Source: Bradyrhizobium sp. CCBAU 53421
GTDB taxonomy: Bacteria > Pseudomonadota > Alphaproteobacteria > Rhizobiales > Xanthobacteraceae
DNA: 64,000 nucleotides
Assembly (NCBI RefSeq): GCF_015291625.1
Contig: NZ_CP030047.1
Span: 496,001 to 560,000, forward strand
Direction of reading: 5' to 3'
Shown here: positions 8,499 through 16,413 of the stretch, piece by piece
How the letters are laid out: each line of letters begins with the position of its first letter
How positions within the stretch are numbered: the stretch's first letter is position 1
Translations under genes and position numbers: made by a program
Notes under the pieces: model-generated
Seen by the model: the letters and a program-made list of their open reading frames with translations, nothing else
Databases searched by the model: none
Told to the model about the DNA's origin: nothing

Positions 8499-9659
8499 CT
8501 ACCATCCGCGAAACCGTTCCCACTGCCTGACCGAGTCGGAGCCCGCGGCGACGACATGATAGCGGTCGTGCTGGGCTCCGGTCGCGCAGGCATGGTTCGG
8601 CAGTATCCGCACCTTCGCGCCGACCGGCAGCGCAACTTGCGGCGCGGTGCTGCCGGGACGGAGCGCGATGATGCCGTGCTCCTGATTGGTCTCGGTCACG
8701 ATCAGGTCGCGATACGGCCGTCCATCGATGTCGCAGACGATGCCGTAGCCCTGGTCGACCGGTTGCTTTGCGGTGCCGCGATCGCGCGACAGCGCCATCC
8801 AGCCGGCGTCGATGAAGGTCCAGCCGCGATCGGCGCGATGGCCGATCACCGTCGCGAGCACCGACAGCGCGATGTCCTCGACCGCGCAGACCCCGATCCC
8901 GGCCATCACGAGGTCAAACATCACGAAGACGCCGGCGCGCACCTCGGTGACGCCATCGAGCCGGCGCGCGAAATGGGCTGTCGGCGTCGAGCCGACGCTG
9001 ACCACGGGGCAGGGCAGTCCGGCTCCGCGCAACGCTTCCGCGCAGGCGACCGCCGCGGCGCGCTCCTGCTCGGCGGCCTGCTCCAACGCCGGCACGCTGC
9101 GGCAGGAATAGGATTCGCCGGCATGTGCCATGACGCCACGCAACTCTGCGCCGCCTTGATGCAGCGTGCGGCCGATCTCGACCAGCAGCGGGTCGCGCGC
9201 GCCGACGCCGGCGCGATGGCCGTCGCAATCGATCTCGATCAGCACGGGAATGCGGTCGTTCGTCGTGCGCGCCATCGCGGTGACGGCGGTCGCCTGCTCA
9301 ATGCTGTCGAGCACCACGGACAGGTCCACGCCCTGCCGCCGCAGCGCCGCGACGCGATCGAGTTTTTGCGGCGCGATGCCGACCGCATAGAGGATGTCCT
9401 TGACGCCTGCCGCGGCAAACACCTCCGCTTCCTGCAGGGTCGAGACCGCCGCCGGGCCGCCCGGGCCGTCCATCACGGCGCGCGCCGCCGGAATGGATTT
9501 CGCGGTCTTCAAATGCGGGCGCAGCGGCACGCCGAGTCGCGACAGCCGCGTCTTCAGGCGGGCGATGTTGTGCAGCATCCGGTCTTCGTCGAGCACGAGG
9601 CAGGGCGTCTCGATTCCGGCAAGCGGATGCGGTGCGTTCAAGGCAAGGGCTGATGACAT
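8499..9659 (-). CDS. DSD1-family PLP enzyme (D-threonine aldolase/D-serine dehydratase-like)
   Basis: The 386-residue fold-type III (alanine-racemase-fold) PLP enzyme starts with the typical ETPCLVLDEDRMLHNI segment, and PLP lysine Lys51 lies in RPHLKTAKS. The C-terminal domain ends with PNHACAT (354-360), the His-x-Cys pair that binds a divalent metal in the D-serine dehydratase/D-threonine aldolase family. This architecture acts on D-3-hydroxy amino acids: aldol cleavage, or dehydration with Zn. It heads an operon with the HAD and threonine-synthase-fold genes and is divergent from a LysR regulator across a 71-bp gap that holds a perfect operator-like palindrome. The exact substrate is not determinable from sequence. 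Confidence 0.88.
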   Translation of the reverse strand: MSSALALNAPHPLAGIETPCLVLDEDRMLHNIARLKTRLSRLGVPLRPHLKTAKSIPAARAVMDGPGGPAAVSTLQEAEVFAAAGVKDILYAVGIAPQKLDRVAALRRQGVDLSVVLDSIEQATAVTAMARTTNDRIPVLIEIDCDGHRAGVGARDPLLVEIGRTLHQGGAELRGVMAHAGESYSCRSVPALEQAAEQERAAAVACAEALRGAGLPCPVVSVGSTPTAHFARRLDGVTEVRAGVFVMFDLVMAGIGVCAVEDIALSVLATVIGHRADRGWTFIDAGWMALSRDRGTAKQPVDQGYGIVCDIDGRPYRDLIVTETNQEHGIIALRPGSTAPQVALPVGAKVRILPNHACATGAQHDRYHVVAAGSDSVRQWERFRGW

Positions 9660-9714
9660 GCGGCAAGACTAGCTGTTTCCATGCCAAGCACAATTTACCG
9701 AACGTCATTCTTAG

Positions 9715-9732
9715 ATTAAGTTTCGACTTAAT
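9715..9732. promoter_or_regulatory. Perfect 18-bp palindrome overlapping the lysR start codon
   Basis: ATTAAGT-TTCG-ACTTAAT is a perfect inverted repeat of 7-bp arms around a 4-bp centre, in the 71-bp gap between the divergent DSD1 operon and lysR. Its last two bases are the first two of the lysR ATG. The size, AT-rich arms and position fit a LysR-type regulator binding site that would both autorepress lysR and control the divergent operon (inference). Confidence 0.65.
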
Positions 9733-10654
9733 GCTCGCGACCGACGATATCCGCTTCTTCCTGGCCATCGCCGCGGCCCGGTCGCTGGCGGCCGCGGCAC
9801 GGGCGCTCGACGTCACGCCATCGGCGGTGTCGCAGCGGTTGCAGAACCTCGAGCAGCGCCTGGGCGTTCAACTGGTCAGCCGCTCGGCCCGGCGGCTGAC
9901 ACTGACCGATGAGGGCGATCTGCTGGTGCTGCGCGGCGGCGCGCTGCTCGACGAGGCGACGGAATTGACGGAAGCGCTGCAGGCGCGTCGCGGCACCATC
10001 GCCGGCCATCTGAAGATTCTCGCGCCGCTCGGCTTCGGACGCCGCTACATCGCCCCGGTCGTAGCTCGCTTCCGATCCCGTCACCCCGACGTGTCGGTCG
10101 AGCTCGAGCTGTCCGATCGGCCGGGGCGCGCTGCCGCGGGCGCGTGGGACGTCATGATCCATATCGGCGCGTTGAAGGATTCCACGCTGCGCTTGCTGCG
10201 CCTTGCGCCCAACGAGCGCTTGCTCTGTGCCTCGCGGGACTATCTGAAGCGCAAGGGAATGCCGGCGAGACCGCAGGATCTGCGCGGGCATGATTGCATC
10301 GCGCTGCGCGAGAATGAGGAGGACGTGACGCTCTGGCGGTTTTCCCGCAGGCGTGGCGCGGCGGAGCCTGATGTCGTCAGGATCGAGCCGATGCTGTCGA
10401 GCAATGACGGCGAGGTCGTGAAGGCCTGGGCGCTCGCGGATCACGGTCTGATTGTCAGGTCGGAGTGGGATGTCGCCGAGGATCTCGCCTCCGGCCGGCT
10501 GGTGCGGGTGCTCGCGAACCTCCGCCTGCCGCCGGCCGATATCGTTGCGCTGCTCAATCCGGGCCGCGGCGGGCGGGCCCGGCGCACGCAGGCTTTCGTG
10601 GAGCACCTGCGTGCCGCGCTCGCGCCGCCGCCGTGGCGCGGCAGGCCGCGCTGA
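9731..10654 (+). CDS. LysR-family transcriptional regulator
   Basis: The 307-residue protein has an N-terminal winged helix-turn-helix (residues 5-65, with AARALDVTPSAVSQRLQNLE as recognition region) and a LysR substrate-binding domain (about 90-295). The start at 9731 matches the family's usual N-terminus (DIRFFLAIAAARSL). In-frame upstream ATGs at 9632 and 9653 would overlap the divergent gene. No strong Shine-Dalgarno sequence is visible, and a perfect palindrome overlaps the start. It probably controls the divergent D-amino-acid-type operon. The 3' end is convergent with aacS, 16 bases away. Confidence 0.92.
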   Translation: MLATDDIRFFLAIAAARSLAAAARALDVTPSAVSQRLQNLEQRLGVQLVSRSARRLTLTDEGDLLVLRGGALLDEATELTEALQARRGTIAGHLKILAPLGFGRRYIAPVVARFRSRHPDVSVELELSDRPGRAAAGAWDVMIHIGALKDSTLRLLRLAPNERLLCASRDYLKRKGMPARPQDLRGHDCIALRENEEDVTLWRFSRRRGAAEPDVVRIEPMLSSNDGEVVKAWALADHGLIVRSEWDVAEDLASGRLVRVLANLRLPPADIVALLNPGRGGRARRTQAFVEHLRAALAPPPWRGRPR

Positions 10655-10670
10655 CCGTCGGCGCGATCGC

Positions 10671-12716
10671 CTACGCCGCGCCGGCCTGCCTGCTCAGATA
10701 GCCCTTGGCGAAATCGAGATACCAGTCGAGGCAGCCTGGATTGGCCATCGCGTCGCGGTTGATGACCTTCTCGAGGGGATGGCCGAGCAGCAGCTTCTTG
10801 ACCGGCAGCTCCTGCTTCTTGCCGGATAGCGTGCGCGGAATTTCCGCGACGACGAAGATGTCGTTGGGCAGGAAGCGGCGCGACAGTCCGGCTTCCACCG
10901 CCTTGTTGATCTTCGCCTTCATCGTTGCATCCAATGCGATGCCCTCGCGCAGCACCACGAACAGCGGCATGTAGCTGTCGCGGCCGAGATATTCGAGGTC
11001 GACGACCATCGAATCCAGCACCTCCGGCAAGGCCTCGATCGCCGAATAGAGTTCGCTGGTGCCCATTCGCAGGCCGTGGCGGTTGATGGTGGCGTCGCTG
11101 CGACCGTAGATCACGCAGGAGCCGTCGGGGTTGATCTTGAGCCAGTCGCCGTGCCGCCACACCGGGCCGCGGCCGCTGCCGTCGAAATTGTCGGGATAGG
11201 TCTCGAAATAGCTCGACAGATAGCGCGCGTTGCCGGGATCGTTCCAGAAGCGCAGCGGCATCGAGGGCAGCGGCTCGGTGCAGACGAGCTCGCCGACCTC
11301 GTCGATCACGGCGCGGCCCTGCTCGTCGAACGCATCGACCGCGCAGCCGAGCAGGCGGCATTGCATGATGCCCGGCATCTGCGGCAGCTCGCGATTGCCG
11401 CCGATGAAGGCGCCGGCGAAATCGGTGCCGCCGGAGATGTTGGCCCACCACATGTCGGCTTGCACGGCGTTGCCGTTGCGCTTCGAAAGCGCGGCGAAGC
11501 GTTCGTTGAACCAGGCTTGCGTGTCGGCTGAGAGCGGCGAGCCGGTCGAGCCGAGTGCGCGCAGGCCGGAGAGGTCGCCGACCTCTGCGAGATCGATCTC
11601 GGCCTTGGTGCAATTGGCGAAGAACGCCGCGCCGGCGCCGAAGAAAGTCGCCTTGGCGTCGGCGACGAAGCGCCACAGCGTGGTCCAGTCCGGCTTGTCC
11701 TTGGTGCCGCCCGGGCTGCCGTCGAAGATGCAGCAGGTCGTGCCGTTGAGCAGGCCGTTGGCCTGGCAATTCCACATGATCCAGCCGGTCGACGAGTACC
11801 AATGGAAACGCTCGCCGAACGAATTCGGGTGGTAGCTGCAACCGATGTCGTTGTGCAGCGTCGAGAGCGGCAGCGCCACGACGATGATGCCGCCATGGCT
11901 GTGCAGGATCGGCTTCGGCAATCCCGTGGTGCCCGAGGAATAGACGATCCAGAGCGGATGATCGAACGGCAGCCATTCCGGCTCGAAGGCGTCGATCTCC
12001 GCGCCCCGGCCCGCGAGGATGGACGACAATCGTGTCTCTGACGGCGCGGCATCGCTGTGCAGGATGACGTGCTCGACCGTCGGCAGCGCGTGCCGCAATT
12101 CCTCGATTACCGACTTCCTGTCATGGCGCTTGCCGGCATAGGTCACGGCGTCGCAGGCGATCAGCACTTTCGGTTCGATCTGCTTGAAGCGATCGATCAC
12201 CGCGGGCGCCGCCATGTCGGGCGCGCAGACGCTCCAGATCGCGCCCAGGCTCGCGGTCGCCAGAAACGCGATGATGGTCTCGGGGATGTTCGGCAAGTAT
12301 GCCGCGACGCGGTCGCCGGCGCGGACGCCATTGGCCTTCAGGTGCAGCGCCAACGCCGCCGATTTGCGCTGCAGCTCCGGCCAGCTGGTCTCCGACAGCT
12401 TGCCGTCCTCGCCGCTCGAGATCAGGGCCGGCAGACCGGCGGCATGCGCCGGCGCGACGTGCCGGAAAACCTGGCGCGCGTAATTCACCGAGGCGCCGGG
12501 AAACCAAACCGCGCCCGGCATCTTGCGCTCGGCCAGCACCGCCGAATGCGGCGTCGGCGAGCGCAGGTCGAAATAGTCCCAGACGCTCTGCCAGAAGGCG
12601 TCGATGTCGGTGACCGACCAGCGCCGCATCGCCTCGAAATCCGCAAACGCGAGGCCGCGCGTGTCCTTCAGCCATTGCCGGTAGAGGGCCATTTGCGGGA
12701 CGTAAGGTGCTGTCAT
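10671..12716 (-). CDS. aacS: Acetoacetyl-CoA synthetase
   Basis: The 681-residue adenylate-forming ligase activates acetoacetate to acetoacetyl-CoA, feeding ketone-body or PHB-derived carbon into central metabolism. It has the N-terminal acyl-CoA synthetase domain typical of acetoacetate-CoA ligases (FWQSVWDYFDL, GAVWFPGASVNYA), the AMP-binding loop VYSSGTTGLPKPI (258-270), a TGWIMWN segment and the C-terminal catalytic-lysine region RTLSGKKQELPVKKLLLG. Length is close to the usual 650-680. It stands alone and convergent to the LysR gene. A PHB-storing rhizobial lifestyle would use this enzyme (general knowledge). Confidence 0.93.
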   Translation of the reverse strand: MTAPYVPQMALYRQWLKDTRGLAFADFEAMRRWSVTDIDAFWQSVWDYFDLRSPTPHSAVLAERKMPGAVWFPGASVNYARQVFRHVAPAHAAGLPALISSGEDGKLSETSWPELQRKSAALALHLKANGVRAGDRVAAYLPNIPETIIAFLATASLGAIWSVCAPDMAAPAVIDRFKQIEPKVLIACDAVTYAGKRHDRKSVIEELRHALPTVEHVILHSDAAPSETRLSSILAGRGAEIDAFEPEWLPFDHPLWIVYSSGTTGLPKPILHSHGGIIVVALPLSTLHNDIGCSYHPNSFGERFHWYSSTGWIMWNCQANGLLNGTTCCIFDGSPGGTKDKPDWTTLWRFVADAKATFFGAGAAFFANCTKAEIDLAEVGDLSGLRALGSTGSPLSADTQAWFNERFAALSKRNGNAVQADMWWANISGGTDFAGAFIGGNRELPQMPGIMQCRLLGCAVDAFDEQGRAVIDEVGELVCTEPLPSMPLRFWNDPGNARYLSSYFETYPDNFDGSGRGPVWRHGDWLKINPDGSCVIYGRSDATINRHGLRMGTSELYSAIEALPEVLDSMVVDLEYLGRDSYMPLFVVLREGIALDATMKAKINKAVEAGLSRRFLPNDIFVVAEIPRTLSGKKQELPVKKLLLGHPLEKVINRDAMANPGCLDWYLDFAKGYLSRQAGAA

Positions 12717-12903
12717 GGGCGTTTCCGAAATATTGTGTGTTGTGGCATGCGCGATCGAGGCAAGCCTTCGTCTCTTAACATAGTGATGCGAGCGCGGGGA
12801 ACGCAGTCGAGGTCGCGGCTTGCGTCATATTCTTACCGTCGCCGCAGCGTGCTATTGCTTCGGGTGCGGCGTTGATTCCATGCCTATCCGAGAGCGAGCG
12901 GCC

Positions 12904-13905
12904 ATGACCGTCGGCGAACTTTTCATCCTCGGCTTCCACGGCAAGGTCATTCCGCGCTGGCTTGAGGAGTTTGCCGCGCAATTCGGGCTCGGTGGGGTGA
13001 TCCTGTTCGATTACTCCTGCCAGACCCGGCAATACGACAACAACATCGCTTCGCCCGCGCAGCTGCAGTCGCTGTGCGCCGAGATCGCAGGCCTTCCGTC
13101 GCAGCCGCTGGTCTTCATCGACCAGGAGGGCGGTCTGGTGCGCCGGCTGAAGGAGGGCCTCGGCTTTCAGCCGCTGCCGAGCGCGAAGGATTTCAACCGG
13201 CTCGCGCAGGCGGAGAAGCAGACGATCCTGGCTGCAAGCTATGGCGAGTTGCGGCGGCTCGGCATCCGCTACAATTTCGCGCCGGTCATCGACGTCGACT
13301 TCAATCCCGATAATCCCAACATCGGCAAGATCAAACGATCCTATTCGTCCGATATCGGCGAGGTCGCGGCCAATGCGCGCCTGGTCGACGCCGCGGCGCG
13401 GCAGGCAGGCGTGGGGCTTTGCCTGAAGCATTATCCGGGCATCGGCGGCGCGCACGTCGATTCGCATCTGGAGTTCATGGACATTTCCGATGCGCTGCGG
13501 CCGGAGCAGGAAGAACTGTTCTACATACTGGCGCCGCAAGTCTTCGGCGATGCGGTGCTGGTCAGCCACGCCATTGTCCGCCAGTGGGACGCCCGGCACC
13601 CGATGACTTTGTCACCGACCGGAATAGGCCGGCTTCGCCGCCGGCTGCCCGAGACGCTGCTGATCACCGACGACATGCAAATGCAGGGGCTGCAGAAGGC
13701 ACTCGGCACAAGCGCGGCCAGCCTGCAGGCGATCGCCGCCGGCATGGACATGATCTGCATCGGCAACAACCTGCTCGACCAGGAGCAGGCGATCGCCGGC
13801 ATCGCCGCCGCGGTCGCGGGTGCAGTGCAGGACGGATCACTGGATCAGGCCGCGGTAGGCCGATCCATTGCGCGGGTGCAACGGCGCAAGGCGCTGCTCG
13901 CCTGA
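12904..13905 (+). CDS. Glycoside hydrolase family 3 protein (NagZ-like)
   Basis: The protein is about 333 residues and has a GH3 N-terminal TIM barrel: VFIDQEGGLVRRL (70-82), KHYPGIGGAHVDSHL (175-189), which supplies the loop Asp-His dyad as in NagZ, and the nucleophile region LLITDDMQMQGL (252-263). It probably is a beta-N-acetylhexosaminidase acting on peptidoglycan fragments or a related beta-glycosidase. The canonical KHFPGHG reads KHYPGIGG here, so it is a divergent member. ATG at 12904 was chosen over ATG at 12880; the ribosome site is weak for both, so the start is uncertain by eight codons. No signal peptide is seen, so it is predicted to be cytoplasmic. Confidence 0.85.
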   Translation: MTVGELFILGFHGKVIPRWLEEFAAQFGLGGVILFDYSCQTRQYDNNIASPAQLQSLCAEIAGLPSQPLVFIDQEGGLVRRLKEGLGFQPLPSAKDFNRLAQAEKQTILAASYGELRRLGIRYNFAPVIDVDFNPDNPNIGKIKRSYSSDIGEVAANARLVDAAARQAGVGLCLKHYPGIGGAHVDSHLEFMDISDALRPEQEELFYILAPQVFGDAVLVSHAIVRQWDARHPMTLSPTGIGRLRRRLPETLLITDDMQMQGLQKALGTSAASLQAIAAGMDMICIGNNLLDQEQAIAGIAAAVAGAVQDGSLDQAAVGRSIARVQRRKALLA

Positions 13906-14001
13906 CGGCATTGAACCAAATTTTGCGCCGGGCGACCACAAGGAGCGGAACCAAATTTCATTACCGCGATTTAACAAAGACGCTCATCGGGGCTAACAAC
14001 C

Positions 14002-14184
14002 ATGAAGATGCTCAAGCGCCTCTTCCGATTGACCTGGTTGCGCCGCATCGCACGCAACTCAGCCGATTTGCCGCCAGCCTCCATCGATCCCGACGAATTC
14101 AGCCGGCTGCTTTGCAGCGGGCGCGCCGAGGATTTGCGGATACTGGCGAAGCGGCTGAGCCAGCGCTCGCGGGCCCACGCGTAG
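14002..14184 (+). CDS. Small basic hypothetical protein (60 aa)
   Basis: I do not recognise this protein. It has a strongly basic, amphipathic N-terminal half (MKMLKRLFRLTWLRRIARN) and a more acidic second half. ATG at 14002 follows GGGG about ten bases upstream. It stands between the GH3 gene and a secreted-protein gene on the other strand. The composition is plausible for a real small protein, but no family evidence is available. Confidence 0.4.
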   Translation: MKMLKRLFRLTWLRRIARNSADLPPASIDPDEFSRLLCSGRAEDLRILAKRLSQRSRAHA

Positions 14185-14279
14185 CCAGCGGATTGGGTCC
14201 AATGGTGAGCTGGTTCTGACCGAATCAAAGCCGGCAACTTCGGGGTGCGGCCTGCGCCTTCAATTCACAATGCGATTGG

Positions 14280-14702
14280 TTACTGCTTCGCCTTCTCGTG
14301 ATTGCCGATCCCGACCGCCTTGTAGTCGTAGGTCGGATAGAATTCGGTGCGATAGGCGCCCCAGGCGCTGTTCTCGATGACCCGGTTGACCTCGCGCAAC
14401 CGCGAGGCCGGCAGCCGCAAAGTCACCACCTGGCCGACCCCCATCATCACGTACCAGCTCACGACCTCGACACCTTCGGGCGGGAACGCCTTGTAGAAGC
14501 CCTGCCGTTCAAGCTGCGCATTCAACTCGCTGAGCGGGTGCGACTGATCATGCTTGAAGAAGATGGTGACCATGATCGCGTTGTCCGACGTCGGCGCTGC
14601 ATTGCCGGTCGGCGCAGTCTGAGCGCGTGCGCCGGTGCCGGCCAGCAATGCTGCGGCGAGCGCCGCAATCGTGATCCAGTGTCCGTTCCGCCCTCGCTTC
14701 AT
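14280..14702 (-). CDS. Secreted conserved hypothetical protein (140 aa)
   Basis: The 140-residue protein has a Sec-type signal peptide (positive MKRGRNGH, hydrophobic 10-22, cleavage after ARA at about 27). The mature domain of about 110 residues contains MVTIFFKHDQSHPLSELNAQL and RLPASRLREVNRVIENSAWGAYRTEFYPTYDYK. I do not recognise a characterised family, but codon use and the signal peptide argue for a real periplasmic or exported protein. It is transcribed alone. Confidence 0.7.
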   Translation of the reverse strand: MKRGRNGHWITIAALAAALLAGTGARAQTAPTGNAAPTSDNAIMVTIFFKHDQSHPLSELNAQLERQGFYKAFPPEGVEVVSWYVMMGVGQVVTLRLPASRLREVNRVIENSAWGAYRTEFYPTYDYKAVGIGNHEKAKQ

Positions 14703-15226
14703 TGCCGCGCCCTTTTGTTGTTGATCGAGAGGCGGCGATCATCGGGGCGCACCCCGGGGGCTGTAAATTGACATTTACCTGACCGGGCGCCGTCTACCTG
14801 ACCGGGTGCTGTCGGCGCCCGCCCGGGCCGATGTGATCCGCCTCATACGCACGTGGGCCAACCTGCGGTAAGCCGGCGCGATCCCGGTGTCCGGAGGGAT
14901 TGGTCGATGTCGACCCGGCGAATCGCGTTTTGGTGGTTCAGGTTCGTTCTTTCGGGACGCTTCCTGCAGAAATTCCTTCGGCTCCGGCGCCCTTGATGTC
15001 CGATGGGCGACGCAAATCCTGCCCATCCAACCCAAAGCGAGCGGCGGATGCGCCCGGGAAGGCCCTTATGGAAGGTAAAGATCCACCTGCGGGATAACAA
15101 GAACGGAACGCTCCAGCGTCCCGTAAGAATACCGTAATTCGAGTCAAATAAGCGAGATTCGTTGCCAAATCAGCGGTAATCTGCGCCTGCTTCGCAGGTC
15201 GGGGCCCGAGGTCACAGTTGCGTCAC
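14703..15226. other. Intergenic region without a supported gene
   Basis: Several short frames overlap each other here on both strands, none with a credible ribosome site or protein-like composition. The region carries the minus-strand promoter for the secreted protein and, at its right end, the regulatory dyad upstream of the LuxR-type gene. Nothing else is supported. Confidence 0.5.
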
Positions 15227-15255
15227 CCGTAGTTCTACGGAGTCCCGCGTTAACG
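15227..15255 (+). promoter_or_regulatory. Dyad CCGTA-N4-TACGG plus TTAACG, upstream of LuxR-type gene
   Basis: CCGTAGTTCTACGG (15227-15240, with 5-bp CCGTA/TACGG arms extending to 6 bp) is followed after nine bases by TTAACG (15250-15255), 33 bases before the ATG at 15289. The same dyad and TTAACG at the same distance occur upstream of flagellin, cheA and the 102-residue gene. It is probably a regulator-binding site plus a core promoter or second-factor element. Confidence 0.65.
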
Positions 15256-15288
15256 CGGCCACAAGTTCACCTTCGGTAAACCATACTT

Positions 15289-15897
15289 ATGACGCAACAT
15301 GACAACCGAGCCGAGGCCCGCCTTCCGACATGGATGAGCGGAACTGCGACGCTCGAGGCACAGCCGCCTGAGACCCAGGGCGCCGCGGTGCCGCGAACGC
15401 AGGTGACCGCGGACGCCGGTGCGGCGATCGTCCGGCAGTTCAATGGGCCGGTGACGGCGCTGCTGCTCTACATGAATGAGCTCAAACAGCACAGTCAGCA
15501 GTTCGCGCACGCGCCCGGCAACGGCGTCTATCTGCGGCAGGTGATCGAGAACGCGCTCGAGCAGACCGAGCGGGTGTCCGCGATGCTGAAGCAGATTTCC
15601 GATCTCTATCCGAATGCGATTCCGGCCACCGATCTCAGGCCGCAGCTTGACGACAAGCCGGCAGGCGCCCGAACGCCCGATGTCATGTTCGCGCCGGAGG
15701 CAGGCCGCAAGCCGTTGACCAAGCGCGAGCGCGAGGTGCTCAGCCTGATCAGCGACGGCTATTCCAACAAGCAGGGCGCGCTGCGAATGAACATCAGCCC
15801 GCGCACGTTCGAGAGCCATCGCGCCGAAGCCATGCGCAAACTCGGTGCCCGCAACACGGCCGATCTGGTCCGCAAGGCCTTGTTGCATTCCGCATAG
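15289..15897 (+). CDS. LuxR/FixJ-type HTH regulator with degenerate histidine-kinase dimerisation domain
   Basis: The 202-residue protein has a C-terminal LuxR-type HTH (141-199; LTKREREVLSLISDGYSNKQ, ISPRTFESHRAEAMRKLGARN), very similar in style to FixJ output domains. Residues 44-104 resemble the FixL-type HisKA dimerisation helices (VRQFNGPVTALLLYMNEL followed by YLRQVIENALEQTERVSAMLKQI). The phospho-accepting His of the usual AHELNQPL is replaced: the aligned residues are VRQFNGPV, with Arg49 at the His position. There is no ATPase domain or receiver domain. It probably is a dimeric DNA-binding regulator. The conserved dyad lies just upstream of its start, and its neighbours (flagellin, cheA) carry the same dyad. 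Confidence 0.82.
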   Translation: MTQHDNRAEARLPTWMSGTATLEAQPPETQGAAVPRTQVTADAGAAIVRQFNGPVTALLLYMNELKQHSQQFAHAPGNGVYLRQVIENALEQTERVSAMLKQISDLYPNAIPATDLRPQLDDKPAGARTPDVMFAPEAGRKPLTKREREVLSLISDGYSNKQGALRMNISPRTFESHRAEAMRKLGARNTADLVRKALLHSA

Positions 15898-15940
15898 AGC
15901 GTACCGGTTCGCCAGGACGCGGCTCGCTAGGACCCGGTCC

Positions 15941-16189
15941 TCAGAAATCGTCTTCCGCGGCGAAGCACAGGCGCGGCGCGAGTCGCATGGCGGAGGCGGC
16001 GGGCTTCGGTTCGTCCGGAACGATCGTGACCACCCATGCCGCCATCGCGCCGGACTTGCTTTCGACGATCGCGCGCACACGTCCCGTGACGGTCGCGCCG
16101 GCGGACCTGACGGTGGCGGGCCGGCCGTTGAACTGGGCCATGCGGAAGCGCCGGGCTTCCTTCCGGTCGGTCGTCTCGTACGTGAACAT
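15941..16189 (-). CDS. Small conserved-type hypothetical protein (82 aa)
   Basis: The 82-residue protein (MFTYETTDRKEARRFRMAQF...) has a beta-rich centre (NGRPATVRSAGATVTGRVRAIVESKSGAMAAWVVTIV) that looks like a small barrel fold; no family is recognised. The start at 16189 is preferred because it follows a GGGGGAG ribosome site, while the longer frame to 16252 lacks one. A degenerate copy of the regional regulatory dyad lies about 50-80 bases upstream on the same strand. Confidence 0.6.
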   Translation of the reverse strand: MFTYETTDRKEARRFRMAQFNGRPATVRSAGATVTGRVRAIVESKSGAMAAWVVTIVPDEPKPAASAMRLAPRLCFAAEDDF

Positions 16190-16238
16190 CGGCTCCCCCG
16201 TGCGTCCACGCAACTTTGCTGACGCAGCGTTATCCGAC

Positions 16239-16267
16239 GGTGAAAATCGCACGCCGTAGAAGTACGG
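16239..16267 (-). promoter_or_regulatory. Degenerate copy of the regional dyad element
   Basis: On the minus strand CCGTACTTCTACGG (16267-16254) is a perfect CCGTA/TACGG dyad. At the same offset as in the other sites the sequence reads TTCACC rather than TTAACG. It points to the 82-residue gene starting at 16189. The dyad is convincing; the second half is weak. Confidence 0.4.
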
Positions 16268-16287
16268 CTTGCGCGGCGGCGAGCGGT

Positions 16288-16413
16288 CTAAAGCGCGATG
16301 AAATTGGGTTGGATCGTCATCGCGCTTTAGCTCCTTGTTTGAGCATGACCTCCGCGCAAACGCTTCGCGTTTGTCGCAGGGAAAACCGCTTCACACTTTT
16401 CCGGATCATGCTC
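16288..16413. repeat. Composite palindromic intergenic repeat, copy 1
   Basis: There are two adjacent palindromes: CTAAAGCGCGATG...CATCGCGCTTTAG (16288-16330) and GAGCATGACC...GGATCATGCTC (16341-16413), with the inner GCAAACGCTTCGCGTTTG hairpin. The same pair occurs in reverse orientation at 38280-38378. It looks like a rhizobial intergenic mosaic-type element. It abuts the stop codon of the Crp/Fnr gene. Confidence 0.7.

Noticed and set aside
14775..15168. Several overlapping short frames on both strands
   Set aside because: No ribosome site, no conserved-looking composition and mutual overlap; treated as non-coding.
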